DNA of 64,000 bases from Hemerocallis citrina (lineage: Eukaryota; Streptophyta; Magnoliopsida; Asparagales; Asphodelaceae), in the NCBI GenBank assembly GCA_017893485.1, contig CM030367.1, positions 139,507,274-139,571,273 on the forward strand. The letters are read 5' to 3'. This document shows, in pieces, positions 11,801 through 21,890 of the stretch. How positions within the stretch are numbered: the first letter of the stretch is position 1; each line of letters opens with the position of its first letter. Under the pieces are notes generated by a model. That model ran no database searches. It saw only the letters and a program-made list of their open reading frames with translations, and was not told where the DNA came from. Position numbers and translations under genes: made by a program.

Positions 11801-12996
11801 GAGAAGAATGAAGGAGCTAAGATGGGTATGGGTCGGACCATGGGTATCGGATCCGACCCCGACCGTTAGCCTCTTTTTCTTTCTTCCTCTTCATCTGCTT
11901 GCTTTGTTCGGCGAATCCGAGCACGGATTTTGAGGCACATTTTCGCCGCTCCGCAGGTTGGTAGATTGGCAGATCCCGGCTACGCAGCTCGATCTGGGCG
12001 GTTGATCACGATCGTAGCGCGAATCACGAGACAAGAGGCACGAGTTTCGAGAAAACGTTATCTTGTCGTTTTGTGGTGACATGGCGCGATCTGATCCGTC
12101 CATCACGCTTGAGTGCGAATTTGGAGATGATCTAACGGTGAGATCGCCTCGGGACGATTTTTTGCCATATACGAGGGTCGGTACCCGGGCACCTCGGCTC
12201 GGAGGGTCAGTACCGATGGCCGAGGTGCTGAGTTGTCTGTTTTGAAGGAAGTGTTCCTTGAAGACTCGGTTGAGCTGTTCGGTAGCTCGGCTGTTCTGAT
12301 GGCTCGAGCGTGAGGAGAAGCTTATTGAGTTGACGAAGGGGATAGGTCGATGAAGCTCTGCTCCTCGGCTCGGGAGGATGGGTCAGCATATGGGAGAGGT
12401 GAGGAGCTCTGAAGTTGTCTCTATTCTGTTTGGTTTTGGAGATTTTTGAAGAGGAGCTCCACTCCTAGGAGAAGAGGTGCTGGGAAGACCCATTCTCTGA
12501 AGTGAGTGCAAGGAGCAACTCCAGGGGAGGGTTGTGAGCTCCGAACTCATCGGGAAGAGCTCTGCTTTGGAGGCGAGCGGAGTGAAGAGCTTGGCCTTGA
12601 GAAGGGGAGGAGAGGCATTCGGGTTCTCTCCCCTGCCTCGTTCCTTCGCACAGTGAAGAAGGGCAGAAGTGTTGGGTACCTTTGGCGGGAAGACTGAAGA
12701 AGGAGAAGAATGAAGGAGCTAAGAAGGGTATGGGTCGGACCGAGGGTATTGGATCCGACCCTGACCCGTTAGCCTCTTTTTCTTCTTGTTCTTCATCTGC
12801 TCAGCTGCTCGGCAGATGCATCTTGTTCGGCAGATCCGAGCACGGATTTTGGGGCACATTTTCCGCCACTTCGCTTCTCAGTAGATGGGTAGCTCAGCTC
12901 GGATGGTCGTGGGGGCAGTTCGGAATGGCTATCTTCCTCTGGCCCGTTTAAGGACGAGCCGGTGAAGTAAAGTCGAGCCATAGGACCCCGACCATC

Positions 12997-13760
12997 GTGA
13001 GGTTAGTTTGAGGGATGCAGGAGCAGTTTCGAATGGCGAGCTACTTCTAGTCCGCTTAGGAGCGGACTTGCGAAGCAAAATCGAGCCAAGTGTTGGACTC
13101 CGATCCATTCAACGGCTGCAGGAGCAATTTCGAACGGCGATCTACCCCCGGCCCGTCTGAAGACGAGCCGAGGAGGAAGAGTCGAGCCGAGTGCTGGACT
13201 CCGAACCATTGTGTGATTAGTTTAAGAGATGCAGGAGCAGTTTCGAATGGCGAGCTACTTCTAGTCCGCTTAGGAGCGGACTTGCGAAGCAAAATCGAGC
13301 CAAGTGTTGGACTCCGATCCATTCAACGGCTGCAGGAGCAATTTCGAACGGCGATCTACCCCCGGCCCGTCTGAAGACGAGCCGAGGAGGAAGAGTCGAA
13401 CCGAGTGCTGGACTCCGAACCATTGTGAGGTTAGTTTAAGGGATGCAGGAGCAGTTTCGAATGGCGAGCTACTTCTGGTCCGCTTTGGAGCGAACTTGCG
13501 AAGTAGAATCGAGCCAAGTGTTGGACTCCGATCCATTCAACGGCTGCGGGAGCAATTTCGAACGGCGATCCACTCCTGGCTCGTCTGAGGACGAGCCGAG
13601 GAAGAAGAGTCGAGCCGAGTGCTGGACTCCGAACCATTGTGAGGTTATTCAACGGCTGTGGGAGCAATTCCGAATGGCGAACCACTTCTAACCCGCTTAA
13701 AAGCGAGTTATTCGAAGCAGAATCGAACCAAGCGTTGGACTCCGGAGCCATCGTTAGAGT
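12997..13760. repeat. 214-bp tandem array, three full copies plus a degenerate one
   Basis: Copies start at 12997, 13211 and 13425, with a diverged continuation from 13639. Each unit is itself two related halves: GCAGGAGCAGTTTCGAATGG...GTTGGACTCCGA and GCAGGAGCAATTTCGAACGG...GCTGGACTCCGA. An original ~107-bp unit therefore doubled before the 214-bp unit was amplified. Confidence 0.9.
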
Positions 13761-14042
13761 TTAGTGAGTTGCGGGAGGAGCCATGTAGAAGAAGCTGGAC
13801 TCCGAACCCAGAGAGATAGAGGAGCAAGGGCAATAATTTTCGATGAAAAGATAAGTTTTATTGAAATAAACTAAGTGGCTGCTCCAATAGGGCGAGCCAT
13901 TATTACATGCTGTCGGCCGAGTTACAAGCATCGGCCTTATTGAAAATCAAAATCCTAATTCTACAATAAGGTGAGGACCTCTTGGGAGGAGCTGAGTCTT
14001 GAAGCTCGGCGGGCCTTTCTGTTCGTTTGGAAGAGGTGGTGA

Positions 14043-15779
14043 TCAGGTGAGGAGCTCGGCCCCCTCTTTTTGGACGAACTGGATCAGGTGCCCCCGCTGT
14101 ATGAGTTCTTCGATCTCCTCCTTGAGAGCCCGACAATCATCCGTGTCGTGGCCGTGGTCCCTGTGAAAGCGGCACCACTTATCCTTATTCCTCTTCTTGC
14201 CAGGTGTATTCATTCTCGGGGGAGCGCGGAGTAGCCCTTCGTTGTCCACCTCCATAAGGACTTCTGATATGTTGGCAATGAGGGGGGTGAACTTTTCAAA
14301 CCGAGGAGTCGGGCGACGCTGTCCATTGCTGTCCTTCTGGGATTTTTGGGAGCCCTCATCTTCTTCGGTCAGCTTTCGTTTCGTCCCCGAGGCAGACCCT
14401 CCGAAGCTTGGAGGGTAGGCGGCCTCTTCGGCACGAATGTACTTGTCACACCTGAGAAGGAGGTCGGCAAAGTTCCGTGGAGGCTTCTTAGCAAGAGAGG
14501 AGCGGAGGCTGGAATTGAAGACGTTGGATTGGAAGGCGGCTGTTGCGACGGATTGGTCGAGGGAGGCTATAGTCCTGGCTTCAGCTGTGAACCTCTTCAC
14601 ATAGTCTCTTAACTTCTCACCTTTCTCTTGCCTAAGCTGGAGGAGTGAAATGCTGGTCTTCTCCGTGTGCCTGCTACTCACGAAGTGGGTGATGAAGAGT
14701 GTCTCGAACTGCTCGAAGGAGAATATGGAAGACGGTGCGAGGCGGGAGTACCACTCTCGAGCTGGGCCCTTCAGTGTCGCGGGGAAGGTTTTGCAGAGGA
14801 GGGCATCAGAAGCTTGATGGAGGAGCATCAAAGTCTTAAAGCTTTCGACGTGATCAACTGGATCGGTCTCCCCGGTGTAAGTCTCAAATTGGGGAGGTTT
14901 GAAGCCGAACGGGACAGGTGCATCCACTATGGTTCGGGAGAAAGGGGGTTGGCTAGGACGTAAGGTCCTCCCCCTAAGCTCCTCTTCTCGGTTTATCCGA
15001 CCCAGGCACCTTTCTACTTCATGAAGACGGCGGTACATGGCGTCATCCCTCCGACGGTGATCTGCCGAGCCTCGAGACTCATCTTCATACGAAGGAGAAC
15101 GAGGGCTGCGGCGATGGTAGCTTCGGGAGCGACGAGGACTTGGGGTACGCCGGGAGTTAGTAGGAGCAGGACGAGGAGAGGGGAACCGTCGGCGAGGGCT
15201 TCGGACCGGGGGAGGGGATGGAGCCTTGGGTGCGTTGGTGAGAGCTTGTAGGATGGTCGCTTGGAACTGCTGGAACTCGGCACGGGTGATTGGTGCCTCC
15301 TCGTTCTTAGGCTGCTGCCGACCCACGGGGGAGCGTGGCCTTCTTCTGCGATGCTCGGGGGATTCCCTTCGCCCCCTACGGTTAGGAGACCTTCTGTAAT
15401 CCCGGTGACGGGGAGATCGTTCACCCGGACGATAGTGGCGGGAGGTTCCCTCTCGGGCCCGTTTTTCGTCCAGACGGTGACGAAGATCCACGTCCTTCTT
15501 CTGCCGACTCTGAGGATTGTGTGATGCCATGGAATCCGTAGAGGCATTGCGTATGGAGATGCGGTCTTGGTGGAGAGGTTGCTTTCCGCGGGAGCCCCCC
15601 GCACCAGCATTCTGAGGTCCGGTCGGACCCTTGGGGGGTTGCTGATTCTGAAGGGGCTGATCTTGCTGAAGGGGAGGTCGTTCCTGCTGCAGAACGGGTT
15701 GGTCAGGGACTGGCTCCTGCTGATCGGCGGGATTGGGCCCACGGTTGGACCCCCTAGATTTGGCTTTTCTCGGAGGCAT
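14043..15779 (-). CDS. gag: Gag protein of a Gypsy-type retrotransposon (578 aa)
   Basis: An intact 578-codon frame starting MPPRKAKSRGS, 74 bp inside the 5' LTR. The first ~290 residues are rich in Pro, Gln, Arg and Ser with SR-like stretches. The retrotransposon Gag core lies at about residues 295-410 (FKPPQFETYTGETDPVDHV, KTFPATLKGPAREWYSRL, QLRQEKGEKLRDYVKRF). A zinc-knuckle-like segment CRFHRDHGHDTDDC followed by LKEEIEELIQRGHL is near the C-terminus. These motifs resemble Gag of the Tat/Athila-type Gypsy lineages. It would package the element RNA. It ends at its own stop with no pol frame after it. The intact frame and matching LTRs suggest recent activity with help from another element. 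Confidence 0.9.
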   Translation of the reverse strand: MPPRKAKSRGSNRGPNPADQQEPVPDQPVLQQERPPLQQDQPLQNQQPPKGPTGPQNAGAGGSRGKQPLHQDRISIRNASTDSMASHNPQSRQKKDVDLRHRLDEKRAREGTSRHYRPGERSPRHRDYRRSPNRRGRRESPEHRRRRPRSPVGRQQPKNEEAPITRAEFQQFQATILQALTNAPKAPSPPPVRSPRRRFPSPRPAPTNSRRTPSPRRSRSYHRRSPRSPSYEDESRGSADHRRRDDAMYRRLHEVERCLGRINREEELRGRTLRPSQPPFSRTIVDAPVPFGFKPPQFETYTGETDPVDHVESFKTLMLLHQASDALLCKTFPATLKGPAREWYSRLAPSSIFSFEQFETLFITHFVSSRHTEKTSISLLQLRQEKGEKLRDYVKRFTAEARTIASLDQSVATAAFQSNVFNSSLRSSLAKKPPRNFADLLLRCDKYIRAEEAAYPPSFGGSASGTKRKLTEEDEGSQKSQKDSNGQRRPTPRFEKFTPLIANISEVLMEVDNEGLLRAPPRMNTPGKKRNKDKWCRFHRDHGHDTDDCRALKEEIEELIQRGHLIQFVQKEGAELLT

Positions 15780-15834
15780 GGCTGGAGAAGATCTAGTCGA
15801 CGGAAAGAGGAGGGGTTGCTATTCGTATGTTTTT

Positions 15835-15850
15835 CCCACAGACGGCGCCA
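15835..15850 (-). other. primer-binding site of the Gag-only retrotransposon
   Basis: Directly after the 5' LTR, separated by GAT, the minus strand reads TGGCGCCGTCTGTGGG. Many plant Gypsy elements carry this type of site; its first bases match the 3' end of tRNA-Asp. Confidence 0.7.
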
Positions 15851-15853
15851 ATC

Positions 15854-16512
15854 TGTTGCCGCTAAATTCGGTGTGGGGGCAAGCAGATGAATTTGTGAGT
15901 TCGCAGAAAACCTGAATAGCAAACACCTAACCTGTTCCGCCGGAGCTTGACCGTTGACTCCCGCCGTTACCTGCAAGGAAGTGCGAGACACCGGGGTTGA
16001 TCCCGGCGACGCACCCTCCGACGCTCAAGTCAGTAACCAGAAGTGATTATGAAAGAGCGTTTAACTGGAAAAAGATTGATTACCTCTTAATGGAGATGGG
16101 TGAGGGGTATTTATAGGCGTCTTAGGGACTGGTTTTAGGAATGTAATCCCCGTGATTAGATAAGGAATATTCCCCGTAATCAGATAAGGCATGTAATCTG
16201 ATAAGGTATATCCCCTATAATCAGTTAAGGAATTTAATCCCTAATCCCCAGTGAAAAGATAGCTGTGAATCATGATCGTTGATTTAGATCTAATCAGGGA
16301 CCTTGATTGTATCTTGTCGGATCGGGTTGGTAGCGGGTTGAAACCCGTACCCAGCTGAGGTGGATCCGTTTGCGGGTTATTGGATCTGTGAGAAGGAGAC
16401 CCAGTACCCGCTTCGGACCCATTTGCATGTGAAATTACCGTTTTACCCCTGAGCTTTAAGATTCGAGTCCGATGTGAACGGTCCCGATTTAATCCTATTT
16501 TTAGCCATATCA
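15854..16512 (-). repeat. 5' LTR of the Gag-only retrotransposon
   Basis: On the minus strand it starts TGATATGGCT and ends GGCAACA. It contains a TATA box (CCTATAAATACCCC, complement of about 16106-16119), which would drive transcription towards gag. It is the same length as the other LTR. Confidence 0.9.
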
Positions 16513-18750
16513 ACAAGCAATCCCACTGTCCTCACAAGAAGACACGTTCACAAATACAACAAGCCCGGATTCTACAAATGTTGAGTTGCCATGTCAACCT
16601 AGCCCGGTTCATGACTATGTTCGAAATGACACTTTACTTGAATTATTTCAAAATACTACCATTAACAATAACCTATTAGATGATGATGAAGAAGAGGAAG
16701 AAGCGGACGATGAAGTTGATGAGAGTGTAGAAAATGATGATGGGGACGAAGATGTTGAATATGCAAATGTAAACATAAATGAGAGTAGGGATAATGAAGT
16801 GAGATCTACTGATAGCTATGCCAATGTTAACGGTCATGTTACTGAGGAAATGACACAAGGTGCTAGAGTACATCAAGTTCCACAAGAGTCGTCCGGTTCA
16901 TCCAATGTAGACGAACTGTACATTGGACAGAAGTTTGTAAGTAAAGAGTCGATTCAGTAGATTGTGAAGCTGTATTCTATCAAGAAACATCGAGAATTCG
17001 TCACATTGAAATCTACACCGACACTGTATACCGTTAAATGTAAATTGACACATAGAAAATGTCAATTGAGGAAATGGTGCAAATTCCCCCAGTAGTAAGT
17101 GAGGGTGGCTGCCCTTGGAGATTACACGCAATCATTCCAAAAGGCGGGACAAATTTCATGGTGAAGAATATAGTTAGGCCTTATACTTGTACGAATCCCA
17201 TGTTGAATCAGGACCACTGTAAAGTTGATTTTAACATTGTTTGCAATTTGATTGTGAGTGTGGTGAAGTCTGAGATAGGTTTAACACCGCGGGCCATTAT
17301 TGAGATAGTGGAACTACAATATAATTATCGGATTTCATATAAGAAGGCTTGGATTGCGAAATAAAAAACAATTGAGAGGTTGTTCGGTACCTTCGAAGAA
17401 GCATATACGAAGTTGCCTTTTCTTCTATCAGCAATACAAGTAGCAAATCCAGGAACCGTTGTCCATTGGAATAAATATCAGCCTGGTCCTGGCGAGGAAA
17501 TATTCAAGGGAGTATTTTGGGCATTTGGTGCTTCGATTGAAGGTTTCAAGTCTTGCAGACCTGTTGATGGAACTCACTTGTCGGTAAATACAAGGGTTGT
17601 TTGTTAATTGCTGTTTCCTCGGATGTGAATGATAGCTTATTTTCCTTTGTATTTGCATTAGTTGATGGAGAAAGTATATATATTTGGACATGGTTCATGA
17701 GTTGCATTCGGTATTTTGTCACCGATCAAACTGAGTTGTGTGTTATCTCCGATCGTCATGCTGGTATTTTGTCTGCTATGGAATTGTAAAATGGAGCTTG
17801 GAACGAACCTAATGCATATCATCGTTATTGTATGCGACACTTCGCTATAAATTTCGTCAGTAAATTTGGTAGCAAGGCTATGAGGAAAAAAACAAAAATT
17901 ATAGCGTGTCAAAACCAATCCAAAAAGTTCAATACCAAACTTGCTGAACTTGAAACCATCAATGTCGAGGCGGCTAATTGGTTGAAAGAGAAACCAACTG
18001 AGAAATGGGCACTTTATGCAGATGAAGGTTGTTGATACATCATAATGACTACGAACATATCAGAAGTTTTCAATTCAGTCTTGAAAGGTGTCCGTAGTTT
18101 ACCGGTAACTGCAATTGTGGAGATGATCTTTCATCGTCTAAATTCTTACTTTACTACTCGTCGACAGGAAGCCAATAAACTTTTATCTAAAGGAAAGATT
18201 TTCGCTCAGAGAGTACAGGAATTGATCGATATTTGGCGTGAGAGAGCAAACTGACATGAGGTTATAATGTTTCATCATCAACCTGGAGTTTTTTTCCGTC
18301 AAAACAGGTGTACGCATGGTAGGTGGAGATCGAAAGGGTGAGAACTTGCACAATGTTAACGTGGGTACTAAAACATGCACATGTATGAAATTTTTTCATA
18401 TTCCATGTTCTCATGTATTGGCAGCTTGTGCATATCGTGCAATCGATTACAAGCCTTTTGTTAATAAATTTTACTCAGTTCCTGCCTTAGCACAAACATG
18501 GGCTCCCCTCTTTCATCCTACTCTAGATCGAGTATATTGGCCTATTTTTGATGGACCATGACTCATAGCTGATGCAAGCCTACGACATTCTAGAAATGGC
18601 CGACCGAGAACTACGAGAATTCGTAACGACATGGATGTACAAGATAGGTCTAGCATGGGTACGGAAATGAAATGTTCGAAATGTGGGTTGCATGGACACA
18701 ATAAGCGGCGATGTCGTACCAGAGGATCTCAAAATAGTTCAACTATGTAA

Positions 18751-19560
18751 TATTATAAATGTGTTTGTCTTTGTTCTGTGAACGGCTAATTAGTTTGTAT
18801 TTTTTTATTTTGTGATGTGGACTTGCTAGTAGTTTGTATGTTTTTCATTTTGAACTATGATAATATATGAATTTAATGTGAGAATGCAAGTGCAATTGCA
18901 CTTGCAAATATTTGACCTAAACTCGCTTTCTTTGGTTCAATCCTCCTCGCTTTCTGAGATAGCGAGTTTGGAGGCTGCTTATTTGCAAAAGCATCAGACC
19001 CAAGACTCAGAAAAGCGAGTCTGGGTCAAATCCCCTCGCTATCTGAGAAAGTGAGCTTAGGTTAGGGAGATTTCCAGAGACTAGTGTGTCTCTGGATATC
19101 TCACTAACCTCATAGTCGCTATCTCAGAAAGCAATGGGAAATGGTCTAAAATCGCTTTCTGAGATAGCGAGTTTTGTGTTGAGAGATTTCCAGAGACTAA
19201 CTGGTCTCTGGATGTCTCACTAAGCACACAGTTGCTATCTCAAAGTGATGAGATTTGGCCTAAACTCGCTAACTCAGAAAGCGAGTGTAAGCCATTTCTC
19301 ATCGCTTTCTGAGATAACGACTGCGAGGTTAGTGAGATATCCAGAGACCAGCTGGTCTCTAAAAATCTGTCAACTCGAAACTCATTATCACAGAAAGCGA
19401 GGCTTTTGACCCAAACTCGCTATCTGAGAAAGCGAGTCTTGGGTCTGATGAGAATACCACTATCCAGACTCCAGACTCGCTTTCTCAGAAAGCGAGTTAA
19501 ACCAGACTCGCTTTCTGAGATAGCGAGTTTAGGCCAAATATTTCTAAGTAAAAAACTAGT
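18751..19560 (+). mobile_element. 3' terminal region of the MULE: reiterated short palindromes
   Basis: Downstream of the transposase, many copies of an inverted motif of the form TCGCTTTCTGAGATAGCGA occur between 18918 and 19535. Larger hairpins alternate with them (GATTTCCAGAGACTA paired with TCTCTGGATATCTCAC, three times). The motif is shared with the element at 40144-41214. No target duplication was identified. Confidence 0.6.
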
Positions 19561-19790
19561 TGCAGTCTACCCTATATACATCAACACAACGAAATTCTAA
19601 TCCATCAACACAGCAAATTCAACTTATCCCAACTCCAACACAACACATTACCCCAACTCCATACACTAAACTTATAATCCATCACCAATTCACCAATTTC
19701 CAACAAATAAACATCAACACAAAAAAACAAGCACACACTCACACACCTCAAACTGTATAACGTTGCTTTATACATTCAAAAATTTAAAAA

Positions 19791-20750
19791 GCTCTCCGAG
19801 CCGACCCTCCAAGCTCGGAGCTCGGCAGTGACCTCGAGCACCCACTCAGCTTCTCACTGAAGTTGCCTTACTCGGAGCTCTCCGAGCAGACCCTCCAAGC
19901 TCAGAGCTCAGTAGTGACCTGGAGCACCCACTCAGCTTCTCACTGGAGTTGCCTCACTCGAAGCTCTCCGAGCCGACCGTCCAAGCTCGGAGCTCGACAG
20001 TGAATTCAAACACCCACTCAGCTTCTCACTGAAGTTGCCTCACTCAAAGATCTCCGAGCCGAACCTCCAAGCTCGAAGCGCGGCAGTGACCTCGAGCACC
20101 CACTCAGTTTCTCACTTAAGTTGCCTCACTAGAATCTCTCCAAGCTGACCGTCCAAGCTCGGAGCTCGGCAGCGACCTCGAACACCCACTCAGCTTCTCA
20201 CTGGAGTTGCCTTACTTGAAGCTTTCCAAGCTGACCCTCTAAGCTCGGAGCTCGACAGTGACTTCGAACACCCACTCAGCTTCTCTCTGAAGTTACCTCT
20301 CTCGAAGCTCTCCGAGCCGACCCTCCAAGCCCGGAGCTCGGCAGTGGCTTCGAGCACCCACTCAGCTTCTCACTGAAGTTGCCTCACTCGAAGCTCTCCA
20401 AGCCGACCCTCCAAGCTCGGAGCTCGGTAGTGACCTCGAGCACCCACTCAACTTCTCACTGAAGTAGTCTCACTCGAAGCTCTCTGAGCCGACCCTCCAA
20501 TCTCGGAGCTCGGCAGTGACCTGGAGCACCCACTCAGCTTCTCACAGAAGTTGCCTCACTCGAAGCTCTCCGAGCCGACCCTCCAAGCTCGGACCTCGGC
20601 AGTGACTTCGAGCACCCATTCAGCTTCTCACTGAGGTTGCCTCACTCGAAGCTCTTCGAGCCGACCCTCCAAGCTCGGAGCTTGGCAGTGACAGCGGGCA
20701 CCCGCCTAGCTCCTCTCCCTAAGCTTCTCTCACGGAGTGCTCGGTGCCTG
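19791..20750. repeat. 86-bp tandem array, about 11 copies
   Basis: The unit begins GCTCTCCGAGCCGACC and contains AAGCTCGGAGCTCGGCAGTG and CACCCACTCAGCTTCTCACT. Starts at 19791, 19877 and 19963 fix the 86-bp period. The array ends about 200 bp before the polypurine tract of the LTR at 20955. It is thus most likely the internal spacer of a second retrotransposon of the same type as the Gag-only element. The left part of that element is missing. Confidence 0.85.
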
Positions 20751-20954
20751 TCGGACGAAGTCGTCCCTTGGCCTTCGGCCCTCTGTCTCGGCCCTCGGCC
20801 TTCAGCCTTCGATCTAAATTGTGGCCAGTTCTAAATAACACCCCTCAGGGACTCATAGCAACAAATCTTCGCCAAATACTCCCCTCCTCTCTTTCCACAG
20901 AAACAGACACTCCTACACGGCTTATTATACAGCCCTCAAGGAGTGGGGGGCTTA

Positions 20955-21444
20955 TGATATGGTATAAATTACATTGCCCCATCTGGGCCCTCAGATCTCC
21001 TCAAATTCTGCTCTACTGTGATCATCAGCTCAAACAAACCCAACGGGCTTCAACCAGCTCAGGCCCAGGGGCAAACGGGTCCAATCCGGCCCGTTAGGAT
21101 CTCAAACCCGTTTACCCTTGCCTATAAATACCAGACCCCCTCTTCAGTTTCAAAGGTAATCAATCTTTCTCCACCTGAACCCTAACTACTGTTTCTTTCT
21201 CAGTGACTGACTAGATCGTCGGAGGGCCTGTCTCCGGGAACTCTTCCGGGGTCTCTAGGCATTGTGCAGGTCCGAAGATCCGAGCCGAGCTCCCAATATC
21301 CAAGCCGAGCTACGAGCCTCAACCTATCTCCTGCTACTTCCGAGCTGGTCCTACAATCGGGAATCAGACCAACGTCAGTGTCGTGCCTTTCGCTTTACAA
21401 ATTACAAGAACTCACACCTGTTGTCCCCACACCCAAAAAAAACA
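20955..21444 (+). mobile_element. LTR of a truncated retrotransposon related to the Gag-only element
   Basis: About 490 bp, TGATATGGTATAAATT ... AAAACA, preceded by the polypurine tract AAGGAGTGGGGGGCTTA (20937-20954). It has a TATA box CCTATAAATACC at about 21120. It shares the TGATATGG start and the GTCGGAGGG..CCGGG segment with the 659-bp LTRs. No second LTR or target duplication was found, so the element is truncated on its left side. Confidence 0.7.
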
Positions 21445-21499
21445 AGCAGCATCAAGTATCTATTTAATTTCATGATTCTGACTTGGACTCAATTACAAT

Positions 21500-21890
21500 T
21501 TGATGTGAAACTTATAAATGGTACCCCTGAAATAGAGCACAAATATGAAATTGTGAAGAAGTTGCAGAAGAAGAAGCATAAATGTGGAATAACAGGAGAT
21601 GATGTGAATAATGCCCCAGCTCTTGAAAAGGCTAATAATGGTATGCTGTCGATGCCACCAATGCTGCTAAGGGTGCTTTTGATGTTGTCCTTACAGAGCA
21701 TGGGCTTTGTGCAATTCTTACTTGCAGAGCCATATTACAAACGATGTAGAACTCTGTAAGCATAACAAATCTTTATCTATGTCCTCATTCCTTTAGGTTT
21801 CTGTGCATGTCAGTTTGTTTTAACTAATACTTATCTTTTCTGTAGCCTTGTGCCGCCTCCATTACTATCCATATGCATATGGTTGTAAGT
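21500..21890 (+). pseudogene. plasma-membrane H+-ATPase (P-type) gene fragment
   Basis: The frame at 21500-21640 reads [33 protein letters not shown] in successive pieces. This is the hinge region of plant P3A proton pumps, whose signature is GDGVNDAPALK. Here the D of VNDAP is N and the G of GDG is D. After a frameshift near 21640 the next frame gives [19 protein letters not shown] and RAILQTM, then a stop where K of MKN is expected. After an intron-like stretch (GTAAGC at about 21757 to CTGTAG at 21845), ASITIHMHMV matches the following YAVSITIRIV segment. The intron shows it is a copy of genomic DNA, not of an mRNA. It is non-functional. Confidence 0.85.

Larger units (their letters stand above)
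8371..14042 (-). repeat. non-coding spacer of the Gag-only element, built of nested tandem repeats
   Basis: No credible gene. A CACGTGGC-bearing 70-bp unit repeats about three times at 8815-9000. A larger module (CGGATTTTGAGGAGA, then GATCCGAGCTACG..., then CGTTATCTTGTCGTTTTG) recurs at about 10500-10830, 11070-11400 and 11850-12130, with a partial copy at 12740-12880. A 71-bp array and a 214-bp array are listed separately. The long frames on both strands are GC-rich, Arg/Ser/Pro low complexity. Confidence 0.8.
7712..16512 (-). mobile_element. Gag-only (TR-GAG type) LTR retrotransposon, 8.8 kb
   Basis: An 8801-bp element with 659-bp LTRs at 7712-8370 and 15854-16512 that look identical on reading. 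It has TG..CA ends and a perfect 5-bp target duplication ACAAG (7707-7711 and 16513-16517). Gag, primer-binding site and polypurine tract all show minus orientation. It has gag but no protease, reverse transcriptase, RNase H or integrase. That fits the known class of terminal-repeat elements with only a GAG domain, which depend on proteins from an autonomous partner. The 5.7 kb between gag and the 3' LTR (8371-14042) is nested tandem repeats. The insertion splits the MULE transposase, so it is younger than that element. Confidence 0.9.
7121..18750 (+). pseudogene. Mutator-like (MULE) transposase pseudogene split by an LTR retrotransposon
   Basis: The coding remnant runs from about 7121 to 7711, is interrupted by the LTR element at 7712-16512, and resumes at 16518-18750. 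Recognisable parts in order: an N-terminal region with a start-like MATSTLLPIY and an intron; an acidic linker (about 16680-16760); a MuDR-type region (FVSKESIQ, HREFVTLKSTPTLYTVKC, GCPWRLHA, 16930-17130); the catalytic-core motif CRPVDGTHL (17560-17582) and SDRHAGIL (17749-17772); a SWIM zinc finger CTCMKFFHIPCSH (18379-18414); and a C-terminal zinc knuckle CSKCGLHGHNKRRC (18672-18715). Several in-frame stops and frameshifts (for example near 7378, 16958, 17362, 17605) make it non-functional. The family assignment is firm; exon limits are approximate. Confidence 0.85.

Noticed and set aside
8811..12981. Many overlapping open frames of 60-291 codons on both strands (for example 9936-10811 minus)
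   Set aside because: They lie in the GC-rich repeat spacer of the Gag-only element, are Arg/Ser/Pro-rich low complexity in several frames at once, and contain no domain. Repeat structure explains them.
15014..15991. 325-codon minus-strand frame overlapping gag
   Set aside because: It is the alternative frame of the gag coding region running into the LTR. The 578-codon frame carries the Gag motifs.
18910..19545. Regularly spaced short repeats that might suggest a CRISPR array
   Set aside because: The units are palindromes at irregular spacing in plant transposon ends, with no constant spacer length and no cas genes. This is eukaryotic DNA.
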